From Ruminococcaceae bacterium UBA6413 (GTDB taxonomy: Bacteria > Bacillota > Clostridia > Oscillospirales > Ruminococcaceae): a stretch of 20,076 nt of DNA. The stretch is from positions 1-20,076 of the forward strand of contig DJPL01000002.1 in NCBI GenBank assembly GCA_002437415.1. Reading direction: 5' to 3'. Shown one piece after another: positions 1-6,089 of this stretch (position 1 is the stretch's first letter; each line of letters starts with the position of its first letter). The notes under the pieces were generated by a model. It was not told the DNA's origin and did no database searches. It saw only the letters and a program-made list of their open reading frames with translations. The translations under genes and the position numbers were made by a program.

Positions 1-425
1 GTGTTGACGTACTTTGTACCGCTTGCCTTTGTTTCCGTCCATTCGGGCGCGGGCTTTGTTGTAGCGGCGGTTGTCGTTGTCGTCGTTGTAGCTGTTGTGG
101 TAGTCTGAGCGGCGGTTGTTTCAGCTGCTTTTGTTTCTTGTGACTGTGCAGTGGTAGTCACTACAGTTGTTTCGGTCACTTTTGTTTCCTGTGGCTTTGT
201 AGTAGCTACTGTGGTAGCAGTTGTCTGAGCTGTAGTCGTTTCGGCTTTCGGCTCGTCGAGCTTATCTATCACTGTTCCCGTCACTGCCGGAGCGGTAGTT
301 GTGGTAACTGCCGTTTCGGGTGCAGAGGACGTTGCGGAGGTGTTCGCACTGCCTGCCGTGCAAGCGCTGGTCAGGATTATAGCTGACAGGGTTATTGTTG
401 CGAGTAGGGTGTGGGTACGTTTCAT
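1..425 (-). CDS. Thr-rich secreted lipoprotein, N-terminal part (runs off left edge)
   Basis: The minus frame is open from an ATG at 425 to the window edge, giving 141 visible residues with no stop. The start follows an AAGGAGG Shine-Dalgarno. The N-terminus has MKRTH, a hydrophobic core and Cys22 in the context LTSAC, a near-canonical lipobox, so export and lipid anchoring are likely. Residues about 30-125 are a low-complexity Thr/Ala/Pro/Glu linker with degenerate repeats of the QETKxxETT type (plus-strand copies near 130-230). The last visible residues (SGTKYVNT) resemble the lead-in to a bacterial SH3b domain, which would suggest cell-wall binding; this is inference, since the domain itself is cut off. 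A promoter with an inverted repeat lies just upstream. The function cannot be given from this part. Confidence 0.75.
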   Translation of the reverse strand, partial: MKRTHTLLATITLSAIILTSACTAGSANTSATSSAPETAVTTTTAPAVTGTVIDKLDEPKAETTTAQTTATTVATTKPQETKVTETTVVTTTAQSQETKAAETTAAQTTTTATTTTTTTAATTKPAPEWTETKASGTKYVN

Positions 426-453
426 TTTGGTGTCCTCCTTTTCTTCTTTCGCT

Positions 454-496
454 GTTTACTATCTTTAGTATATCATATTTTGGTTTGATAGTAAAC
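454..496. repeat. 10-bp inverted repeat spanning the lipoprotein promoter (candidate operator)
   Basis: GTTTACTATC at 454-463 and GATAGTAAAC at 487-496 are perfect reverse complements. One arm covers the -35 and the other the predicted transcription start, 33 bp apart centre to centre, about three helical turns. This placement suits a regulator binding two half-sites or looping across the promoter. No regulator is identified. Confidence 0.45.
467..495 (-). promoter_or_regulatory. Promoter of the lipoprotein gene
   Basis: On the minus strand a TTTACT -35 (490-495) and a TATACT -10 (467-472) are separated by exactly 17 bp. They sit about 40 bp upstream of the ATG at 425. Confidence 0.6.
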
Positions 497-582
497 ATAT
501 TCTCAGCGAAAATACAAACAAATCTTAATCCATTATATTGGTAATTATCACAACTGTTGAAAGTTCTGCTCGGAAAAAAGAA

Positions 583-605
583 AATTGCCGCCGGTGGCGA
601 CAATT
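583..605 (-). terminator. Variant copy of the GTCGCC palindrome, terminator-like for the coiled-coil gene
   Basis: AATTGCCGCC, a 3-nt centre and GGCGACAATT form a hairpin with one mismatch relative to the other copies at 3509, 5029 and 6365. On the minus strand it is followed by TTCTTTTTT, so this copy can end transcripts of the gene at 680-1378. The other copies lack such a T-run. The rest of 426-679 shows no gene. Confidence 0.5.
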
Positions 606-679
606 TGTAGGTTTTAGTTTTTGTAGTTCTTACTTACACCTAATAAAGCAGCTGAACTCAGTCGCTCAAATCTATATAA

Positions 680-1378
680 TTAAAGTGTCGGGTACATTCT
701 CTGCTCCTGAGAGTAGCTTTGCGTATCAGGATAAAGTTTAGCATTCAGTTCTTCTATCTGTTGGGCTTGTGCCTCAACTACTTTATTAAGTTCCTTGTTT
801 TCTTCTATTAACTCATATTTTTCTTGGTACAAATTAGCAATCAGTTGATTCTTTTCTTCTAATATGTTTTTAAACAAAGTTAAATCGTCAATGGCTTGCG
901 ACCACCTGTTATCATTATTCTCCAGTAGCTGTTCTCTTTGTTTCTTCATATTGCTCTCGTTCATAATGAAAGTGTATGTATCCTTTGCGCTATCAGCAAC
1001 GCTGTTAATGCTTTTCTTGATCTCATCGTTTAAGATTTTTTTAATATCTGCGTGATCTTCCATAAGTGTTTTATGTTGTGTAGTAAGATTTGTTCCTTCT
1101 CCGTTTGTTACACCGAGCCGGTTTGCTATAGAGAGTTCACCGTCTTTTACTCCTATTTGGCAATCCTGTAATTTAACAAGATTATCATTTAATTTTTTGC
1201 TTTTTCTTCCGTTATTTATACAAACGCCTATCAAACCTAATATACCGGCGAATATCGTTGCGGCTGAACCGATAATAGCACCTACTAAGGAATCTATTTT
1301 TAACACCTCGCATATCACAAAATACGTAATCCAATAAACCATATTCGGTACAAGAATTGAATAAAATGCAAAATTCAT
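680..1378 (-). CDS. Membrane-anchored coiled-coil protein, unknown function
   Basis: I do not recognise this 232-residue protein. Residues about 8-26 and 30-54 are hydrophobic and should form two membrane segments (or one hairpin). A soluble region follows, and residues about 165-222 are rich in Glu, Lys, Gln and Leu with heptad-like spacing (EEKNQLIANLYQEKYELIEE), indicating a coiled coil. The ATG at 1378 has AAGGAG seven bases upstream. The gene is AT-rich, like the other cargo of the mobile element, and stands alone with its own promoter. Phage superinfection, anchoring or defence roles are possible but purely speculative. ORF confidence is high and function confidence is nil. Confidence 0.8.
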   Translation of the reverse strand: MNFAFYSILVPNMVYWITYFVICEVLKIDSLVGAIIGSAATIFAGILGLIGVCINNGRKSKKLNDNLVKLQDCQIGVKDGELSIANRLGVTNGEGTNLTTQHKTLMEDHADIKKILNDEIKKSINSVADSAKDTYTFIMNESNMKKQREQLLENNDNRWSQAIDDLTLFKNILEEKNQLIANLYQEKYELIEENKELNKVVEAQAQQIEELNAKLYPDTQSYSQEQRMYPTL

Positions 1379-1391
1379 ATTTACACTCCTT

Positions 1392-1420
1392 ATTATATCG
1401 TGAAATCAAAAGCTTGTCAA
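1392..1420 (-). promoter_or_regulatory. Consensus promoter abutting the start of the coiled-coil gene
   Basis: On the minus strand TTGACA (1415-1420) and TATAAT (1392-1397) are 17 bp apart, a perfect sigma-A match. The Shine-Dalgarno (1386-1391) follows the -10 directly and the ATG is at 1378, so the predicted start of transcription falls downstream of the Shine-Dalgarno. Confidence 0.7.
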
Positions 1421-1502
1421 ATGGCTTTAACAATATCAAAAAAAGAGCCTTGAATAATCAAAGCTCTTATCAATATTCAATTATTGACATACAACAAAAA
1501 AG

Positions 1503-1590
1503 AAATAATCGCCTTGTGGTCGGCTAACTAAAGGCGATTATTTTTATTACCCAAAGGGAGCGACCGCCTATGGTTCCCTCTTTGTTTTTA
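1503..1590 (+). ncRNA. Decayed type I toxin-antitoxin-like RNA cassette (terminator and antitoxin part)
   Basis: AAATAATCGCCTT (1503-1515) pairs perfectly with AAGGCGATTATTT (1531-1543) and a T-run follows. An imperfect second hairpin at 1552-1584 (GCGACCGCCTATGGTTCCC in its upper half) is followed by TTTTTA. From memory this two-hairpin arrangement matches the 3' part of TxpA/Fst-type 'holin-like' toxin loci of Firmicutes, where a tiny hydrophobic toxin ending in Lys codons runs into the first hairpin. Lys-rich codons do precede the hairpin, but no frame upstream encodes an intact hydrophobic toxin; stops interrupt it within a few codons. I call it a remnant. It could also be just a pair of terminators. 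Confidence 0.4.
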
Positions 1591-1613
1591 TTATACCACT
1601 CTTGGATAAAAAG

Positions 1614-1775
1614 TCAAGCAATTATCTCAAGAAGAATATCACCTTGCCCTTTATTTTGTTGCTTGTTTTCTATATTCTGAAATGTCTCTGCATTTGAAAA
1701 ATAAAGGTTTCCATTTGCAAAAGAATCGAGGTATTGTTTTTGGCCGAATTTTAAAAGGTATTTAACTTCGTCCAT
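1614..1775 (-). pseudogene. Truncated 53-residue hypothetical protein
   Basis: An ATG at 1775 with AAGGGG seven bases upstream opens 53 codons ending in TGA. The sequence (KYLLKFGQKQYLDSF, GNLYFSNAETF, KGQGDILLE) resembles my memory of the N-terminus of a family of hypothetical proteins normally 200-300 residues long, so this looks like a 3'-truncated copy. The break lies beside the toxin-antitoxin-like remnant at 1503-1590, consistent with a deletion. It might still be expressed as a small protein. Confidence 0.5.
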
Positions 1776-1807
1776 ATATGTCCCCTTTTTTGTTGAACAA
1801 CAATTTA

Positions 1808-2632
1808 CTATTTATGGAATTGTTTGTTGCATTTGATACTGACTTTTTTAACTTTACACTTATGCTTATTTTCTTCTACAATTTCTTTCTTGTTTTTATC
1901 ATCATTTTCTTTTTCGTTTTCTTCTTCGCTTTCTTTTTGAATTAGATCGAGCGTATCTATATCTCCTATCTTTGTTTCAAAGTAATATTTCTTTATTAAA
2001 CAAGCCACAGTTGCAAGTGAATTAGAAATAAGAAGCGGTAAAATAAACAAATTTACCATATTATTCAGAATATCTCTGGTTGAGTTATATGAATTATAAA
2101 TACTGGTTTTAATGAAAAAATCCAACTTGTAATCATCCGGGAGTAGCGATATAAATGTATTGGCAATTGTGAATACGAGTTGAAGTACAATTGCGCAAAC
2201 TGCGTTAACATAAGCGCCAACTCTATTATGCGTAAATAAACTGAGAAAACACCATACCACAGTAAAACAAATCACAATCGCACAATAATCTATTATTTGG
2301 TCGTTTTCCAAAATAACTGCCGATATACATGACATAAAAACAATCAAAATAAACGAGTTTTTCATTGACGCCCAAAAGAAAGATTTGGCGGAAAATAGAA
2401 CATCAACATTTGTATTTATTAGTACTGTAGTCAATATTGCAATTATAAAAATGTAACAAAAAATTCTAATTATATCGTTTGTTGAACTTTCTATTTTTGC
2501 ATCTAAAGATGTAAATACTAGAAGTCCAATAAAAAGAAAAAATTGAAATTTACCGATTTTCTTTTGAACTTCTTTTCTGTTAAGTTTAATGATCCTCTTT
2601 TGCATTGACTTGATAAATTCAATAAATTTCAT
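1808..2632 (-). CDS. Multi-pass membrane protein, unknown function
   Basis: This is a 274-residue protein of no family I recognise. Six hydrophobic stretches are visible: about residues 30-46, 53-72, 88-105, 113-133, 142-165 and 190-212. They are followed by a highly charged cytoplasm-like tail rich in Glu, Asn and Lys (around 225-262) and a basic end containing two cysteines. AAGGTGA lies five bases before the ATG at 2632. It is 8 bp downstream of the small membrane protein gene at 2641-3012 and probably cotranscribed with it. Base composition is strongly AT-rich compared with the housekeeping genes to the right, consistent with acquired cargo. Confidence 0.8.
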   Translation of the reverse strand: MKFIEFIKSMQKRIIKLNRKEVQKKIGKFQFFLFIGLLVFTSLDAKIESSTNDIIRIFCYIFIIAILTTVLINTNVDVLFSAKSFFWASMKNSFILIVFMSCISAVILENDQIIDYCAIVICFTVVWCFLSLFTHNRVGAYVNAVCAIVLQLVFTIANTFISLLPDDYKLDFFIKTSIYNSYNSTRDILNNMVNLFILPLLISNSLATVACLIKKYYFETKIGDIDTLDLIQKESEEENEKENDDKNKKEIVEENKHKCKVKKVSIKCNKQFHK

Positions 2633-2640
2633 AATTCACC

Positions 2641-3012
2641 TTATTTTTGTATACATACACCCAATAACAGAAAACTTAGAAGAATGTAACCTATGTTAAT
2701 CATAACGTTGATAAGAAGGCTCTCTTTATTGAGTGGGTTGCGTATAAATCTGAATGTATCAAGGAGAATATTCATCAGATTTATTATCATAATTATGACA
2801 TTAAACATGGTATCAGGCACCAAAAGAAAATTTACAATCATTAAAATATAAAGCGGAGTGTCAGTCGTATCAGATTTGATTGTTTGTTTTTTATTTTTCG
2901 CCTTGAATAATGCCAGCAAATTAAAAACTGTATTGAAAATGTAAGCAATTAATGTTACAGTAAACAATATCATATTTTTCTCCATTCTATCATATTTGAC
3001 TGCAGATGTCAA
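2641..3012 (-). CDS. Small multi-pass membrane protein, TTG start
   Basis: I do not recognise this 123-residue protein. Hydrophobic stretches at about 13-36, 50-65, 67-87 and 100-121 suggest three or four membrane segments. The start is chosen as TTG at 3012 because AAGGAG sits five to six bases upstream; the first ATG, nine codons later, has no Shine-Dalgarno. It lies 44 bp downstream of parB on the same strand and 8 bp upstream of the larger membrane protein gene, so the four genes may form one transcript. Small proteins paired with a larger membrane partner can be holin-like, transport or defence components; nothing here decides between them. Confidence 0.75.
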   Translation of the reverse strand: MTSAVKYDRMEKNMILFTVTLIAYIFNTVFNLLALFKAKNKKQTIKSDTTDTPLYILMIVNFLLVPDTMFNVIIMIINLMNILLDTFRFIRNPLNKESLLINVMINIGYILLSFLLLGVCIQK

Positions 3013-3056
3013 ATGTACTCCTTATTTGTCTTTTCACGTAATATTTTATCGTACAT

Positions 3057-3983
3057 TCAAATATCTTCGCTGTTTTCTTTGTAGAAGAGTAGCGCTTTTA
3101 TAACATAACTCTGATAGTCTTCTTTAAGTACGGAATCGGGTATGTACGATTTTATCTGCTTATATTTAATAACATTCGGCGGTTTATGTGAAGATTCCTT
3201 TTTTGCTGATTTTTCAGTGAAAAGGGAAGTGACAGTTTCGTTATCCGTTAAACCGCCGTTATCAGACCATTCTCTGAGCTCGGTGGCTTTATTGATTGTC
3301 ACATCGTATTTCTGCATAAACGGTAAAAGTATGGTCTGCTTCGCCGGTTCGATATAAGATATTTCAACTGCGGCTCTGATTGACAGCTTATCATTATCAA
3401 CCATATCACGGATTTCTTTGATAAGATATGTTAGCCGAATGTATCTGCGAACGGTGTCCTTACTCTCTCCGAACATATCTCCGATTTGTTCATCGGTGCG
3501 ACCGTTTTTTGTCGCCAGTGGCGACAATTTATCGGTTGCGGGTCTGCCAACACTTTTTTTAAGTACATCGTATTTCATTTTGTAAGCAAATGCTTTTTCA
3601 CTTGGCAGTATTTTTTCACGCTGTAGGTTGCTGTCAACCATTATGATAGTTGCTTCTTCGTCTGTTAGCTGCTTTACATACGCTTTGAGTGTTTCAAGCC
3701 CGGCAAGCTCACAGGCTCTTTTGCGTCGGTGACCGCTTATTAGTTCATACCTGCCGTTGCCTTTTTCACGAACTATCGCCGGATTCATAATACCATTGTG
3801 CTTTACGCTTTCTGTGAGCTGTACCATATCATCGTCATCAACAACTGAAAACGGATGTCCTTCAAAGCTGTCTATAAGATCTAAGGGTATCTCATGTACA
3901 CTGTCGTTATCTGATACCGAGGAATAAAAGGAAAGCCCGTTGAGCTTTCCTTTTGCTTTTATGTTGGAAAAATCAAAAGCCAT
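3057..3983 (-). CDS. parB: ParB/Spo0J-family partition protein
   Basis: This 308-residue protein loads onto a centromere (parS) and works with ParA to segregate DNA. Residues about 30-125 are the ParB N-terminal (CTPase) domain, with the arginine-rich motif GHRRKR at 84-89 and SNLQRE at 118-123, the family's ENLQRE-like box. Residues 161-185 (DEQIGDMFGESKDTVRRYIR) are the helix-turn-helix for parS binding. The start ATG follows GAGAGGT and lies one base after the parA stop, so the two are translationally coupled. The gene contains a copy of the GTCGCC palindrome at 3509-3527, encoding residues 153-159. It is distinct from a chromosomal Spo0J in context, with an element-type neighbourhood and no gidB or oriC. 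Confidence 0.92.
   Translation of the reverse strand: MAFDFSNIKAKGKLNGLSFYSSVSDNDSVHEIPLDLIDSFEGHPFSVVDDDDMVQLTESVKHNGIMNPAIVREKGNGRYELISGHRRKRACELAGLETLKAYVKQLTDEEATIIMVDSNLQREKILPSEKAFAYKMKYDVLKKSVGRPATDKLSPLATKNGRTDEQIGDMFGESKDTVRRYIRLTYLIKEIRDMVDNDKLSIRAAVEISYIEPAKQTILLPFMQKYDVTINKATELREWSDNGGLTDNETVTSLFTEKSAKKESSHKPPNVIKYKQIKSYIPDSVLKEDYQSYVIKALLFYKENSEDI
3509..3527. repeat. GTCGCC palindrome inside parB (candidate parS)
   Basis: TTGTCGCCAGTGGCGACAA has perfect 8-bp arms around AGT. It is the same element as at 5029 and 6365 but in the opposite orientation (centre AGT instead of ACT). It falls in the linker between the N-terminal and helix-turn-helix parts of ParB. Confidence 0.6.
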
Positions 3984-3984
3984 T

Positions 3985-4764
3985 TTATTTGCACCTCTCT
4001 ATAAGTTCGTTTGTAAGATCTGCATATTGACTGCCGAGCTTTGAGGTTATAGTCATTGCTCTTTGTTCTGCGGTACTATTGCTTGCCACAACGCTTTTTG
4101 ATAAACGGCTGCCGAAAACAAGATCCCCGTATCTTTCGGTCAACGCTTCATCAACTGCTTTTGTCATTCGTGTGTTATCTGTCATTGTTTCGATAACTCC
4201 GTACAGTGTCAGCGCAGGGTTGAGTTCTTTTGCAAGTGTCATTATTTCTTCAAACTGAACAATGCCGTTGAGCGCAAATTTTTGCGTCTGTACCGGTATC
4301 AATACGCCGTCTGCGGCTACCAGTGCGTTTACTACCAGTACACCGAGCGATGGCAGACAATCTATCAGGATATAGTCATATCTGTCAAACACCTTGTGAA
4401 GAAGCAGTCTGCGGAGTATCATCTCACGTCCTATGGCTGTGGCAAGAAACATATCCGCAGTTGAAAGCGTTATGTCAGACGGAATGTAGTCGATATTGTC
4501 AGCATTGCTTGTAAGGATTGCCTGTTCTATGACCTCATCTGAAAGCTTACGTGACATTTCTGCGGTAAGCAGGTCAGTTATTACTATTTCTTCGTTTTCG
4601 CCCGAAAAGCCGAGATAGTCTGACAAATTACCCTGTCCGTCAAGGTCAATGCAAAGAACGTTGTATCCTTCACGCTTGAGATTAGCCGCAAGATTTACAA
4701 CGGTTGTTGTTTTGCCGACTCCGCCTTTCTGATTAGCGATTGTAATAATTTTTGTTTTTCTCAT
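3985..4764 (-). CDS. parA: ParA/Soj-family partition ATPase
   Basis: This deviant Walker ATPase forms nucleoid-bound dimers that move ParB-parS complexes. The 259-residue product has the Walker A' signature KGGVGKTT with signature lysine K13 and K18, the A' box CIDLDGQGN near residues 38-46 (Gly where Pro is usual) and the Walker B region YILIDCLPSLG. There is no N-terminal helix-turn-helix, so it is the Soj (type Ib-like) form that leaves operon control to ParB. I chose ATG at 4764, preceded by AAAGAGG six bases away, over a TTG at 4800 that lacks one. It is followed by parB after a single base. Confidence 0.93.
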   Translation of the reverse strand: MRKTKIITIANQKGGVGKTTTVVNLAANLKREGYNVLCIDLDGQGNLSDYLGFSGENEEIVITDLLTAEMSRKLSDEVIEQAILTSNADNIDYIPSDITLSTADMFLATAIGREMILRRLLLHKVFDRYDYILIDCLPSLGVLVVNALVAADGVLIPVQTQKFALNGIVQFEEIMTLAKELNPALTLYGVIETMTDNTRMTKAVDEALTERYGDLVFGSRLSKSVVASNSTAEQRAMTITSKLGSQYADLTNELIERCK

Positions 4765-4813
4765 GGTAAACCTCTTTCTGCCGCATAAAGCAGCTGTCAA
4801 ATTTAAGCCTTTT

Positions 4814-4858
4814 TAAATTAAAAAGCAACGGAAAAGGACGGCAGGCTTACTTTTCCGT
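4814..4858 (-). terminator. Terminator-like hairpin in the parA leader
   Basis: On the minus strand ACGGAAAAG (4850-4858) pairs with CTTTTCCGT (4828-4836) and is followed by TGCTTTTTAATTT. It would stop transcripts coming from the ardC-like gene before parA. It competes with the stems listed for 4824-4960. Confidence 0.5.
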
Positions 4859-5027
4859 CCTACAGTGTAGCTATCACTGTCCGTTGCTAGAGAACAACAT
4901 TATCACAATTCCCATCATAAGTATGCTTTAATACATATGCTACCTCTTAATGTTGTTCTCAGAGAGCTGCCGGAGTTGCACTGGCTGTACTTGCGCTCTC
5001 ATACACAGGCTGCCTGAACGACAGCCT
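4824..5027. other. Densely structured non-coding region between the ardC-like gene and parA
   Basis: No coding frame is credible here. Perfect stems seen are: AGCAACGGA (4824-4832) with 4880-4888; AGGACGG (4835-4841) with 4855-4861; ACAGTG (4862-4867) with 4875-4880, together a three-way junction; GAGAACAACATTA (4890-4902) with 4948-4960; GAGAGC (4962-4967) with 4995-5000; AGGCTG (5007-5012) with 5022-5027. A candidate parS palindrome follows at 5029. Candidates are a structured RNA, an attenuating leader for parA, or a single-strand replication or transfer origin. Sequence alone does not choose. Confidence 0.55.
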
Positions 5028-5031
5028 TTTT
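5007..5031 (+). terminator. Plus-strand terminator-like hairpin
   Basis: AGGCTG (5007-5012) pairs with CAGCCT (5022-5027) and TTTT follows. All flanking genes are on the minus strand, so if it acts as a terminator it implies a plus-strand transcript from the structured region. Confidence 0.35.
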
Positions 5032-5057
5032 AATTGTCGCCACTGGCGACAATTAAA
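5029..5057. repeat. GTCGCC palindrome upstream of parA (candidate parS)
   Basis: TTTAATTGTCGCC at 5029-5041 and its exact reverse complement at 5045-5057 flank the centre ACT, giving 13-bp perfect arms. It lies directly after the stop codon of the ardC-like gene and about 265 bp upstream of parA. No T-run follows on either strand, so a terminator role is unlikely. Confidence 0.6.
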
Positions 5058-6089
5058 TCATCCCATAACCATTGCTATCTGATTGCTGACTTCTTCTGCT
5101 GTTTGCATTTCCTCAGCAAATTCAGTCGAAATTAATTGAACAGTTTTACTGTATTCTTTCATTACATGATCGAATGACTCCTGAAGAAGTTTTCCGTCCT
5201 TATCATTCAGATTGTTATAATTGTCTATGAAATGCTTACTGCGGCTATTCGGTATTTCAAAACCATATCTTCGTAACATCAGCATACTGTAAATATCAGC
5301 TTCAACTTCCCTCTGTGAAACTGGCATTATATTGCTTTCAACGGAAAAATGAAGTAATTCATGCCCAACCTCATGGAGCAATGTCGAAAGCCTTCCGGTA
5401 TCGTTTAAAAGCGGATTAAGCTCTATAATATTGTCATTTCTCGCAAGTCCACGTATTGTAACCGTTTCCTCGTTCATATCCCTAACTTCGATATTGTGTT
5501 GCTTACAGAAATCCGTTATATACTCGGCAAACTGTTTATGTACTTCACTTTCTTCTCCAAATCCTTCGCTGATAACGGTCGGATATAACTGAATCGGTAA
5601 ATTTGTCTGCGATATATCAAATACATTTCCTATACCAAATCCAAGCCTTTGGTAGCTTTCAATGTTACCCTTTTTATATTCCAGTTGCAATTGCTTGTCG
5701 GCTTTCGACAACTGGATCCAATCGCCGTTCTCATTTTTCAAATATGTGATTTGTTGCGGTACAAAAATTTTAATGGCTTTTGCGCCTTTTTTTATTCCGT
5801 AATACGGCAGCTCTCCGTTTGGAAGTTTGTGTTCTTTGGCAAGCTCATCTGTGATCTTCTTGAGGGCGGCAAAAGAACCGACGAATGACGCACCGGGATT
5901 TTGAGCGTAAATAAGCATGGTATTACGTGTGCTGTAATTATAAAAATGTGACTGGAAATCAATAAATTCAAGAATTTTTTCAGGATCTTCTTTAAAGTTA
6001 TTGACTATATTCTGTATAATCTTTAAATTTTCTTCTTTGGTCAATTCTTTCTGTTCCAGCCATGCTTTCTTATCATAAGTTTTCGGCAT
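5058..6089 (-). CDS. ArdC-like antirestriction protein / zinc metallopeptidase
   Basis: This 343-residue protein has two parts. Residues about 10-135 match the ArdC N-terminal (DUF1738-like) region, with YNYSTRNTMLIYAQNPGAS at 50-68, a single-stranded-DNA-binding domain in ArdC. Residues about 215-285 form an ImmA/IrrE-type metallopeptidase with the zinc motif HEVGH at 239-243 and REVEADIYSMLMLRRYG at 260-276. ArdC-family proteins protect incoming conjugative DNA from restriction, so presence in a mobile element makes sense. GGAGGAG precedes the ATG at 6089. The start overlaps the end of the upstream small gene by 17 bp, implying coupling. The last 50 residues are a charged tail of unclear role. 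The precise substrate is inferred. Confidence 0.8.
   Translation of the reverse strand: MPKTYDKKAWLEQKELTKEENLKIIQNIVNNFKEDPEKILEFIDFQSHFYNYSTRNTMLIYAQNPGASFVGSFAALKKITDELAKEHKLPNGELPYYGIKKGAKAIKIFVPQQITYLKNENGDWIQLSKADKQLQLEYKKGNIESYQRLGFGIGNVFDISQTNLPIQLYPTVISEGFGEESEVHKQFAEYITDFCKQHNIEVRDMNEETVTIRGLARNDNIIELNPLLNDTGRLSTLLHEVGHELLHFSVESNIMPVSQREVEADIYSMLMLRRYGFEIPNSRSKHFIDNYNNLNDKDGKLLQESFDHVMKEYSKTVQLISTEFAEEMQTAEEVSNQIAMVMG

Noticed and set aside
1..260. Repetitive GTTGTNGT-rich stretch that could suggest a CRISPR or satellite
   Set aside because: There are no constant repeats with unique spacers; it is the codon-level repetition of a Thr-rich linker.
262..603. Minus-strand open frame of 113 codons
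   Set aside because: It overlaps the lipoprotein gene in another frame and crosses its promoter and Shine-Dalgarno; the lipoprotein frame has the signal peptide, lipobox and ribosome binding site.
538..741. Plus-strand open frame of 67 codons
   Set aside because: No ribosome binding site, and it runs through the palindrome variant and into the end of the coiled-coil gene on the other strand.
4282..4514. Plus-strand frames inside parA
   Set aside because: These are shadows of the ParA reading frame without ribosome binding sites.
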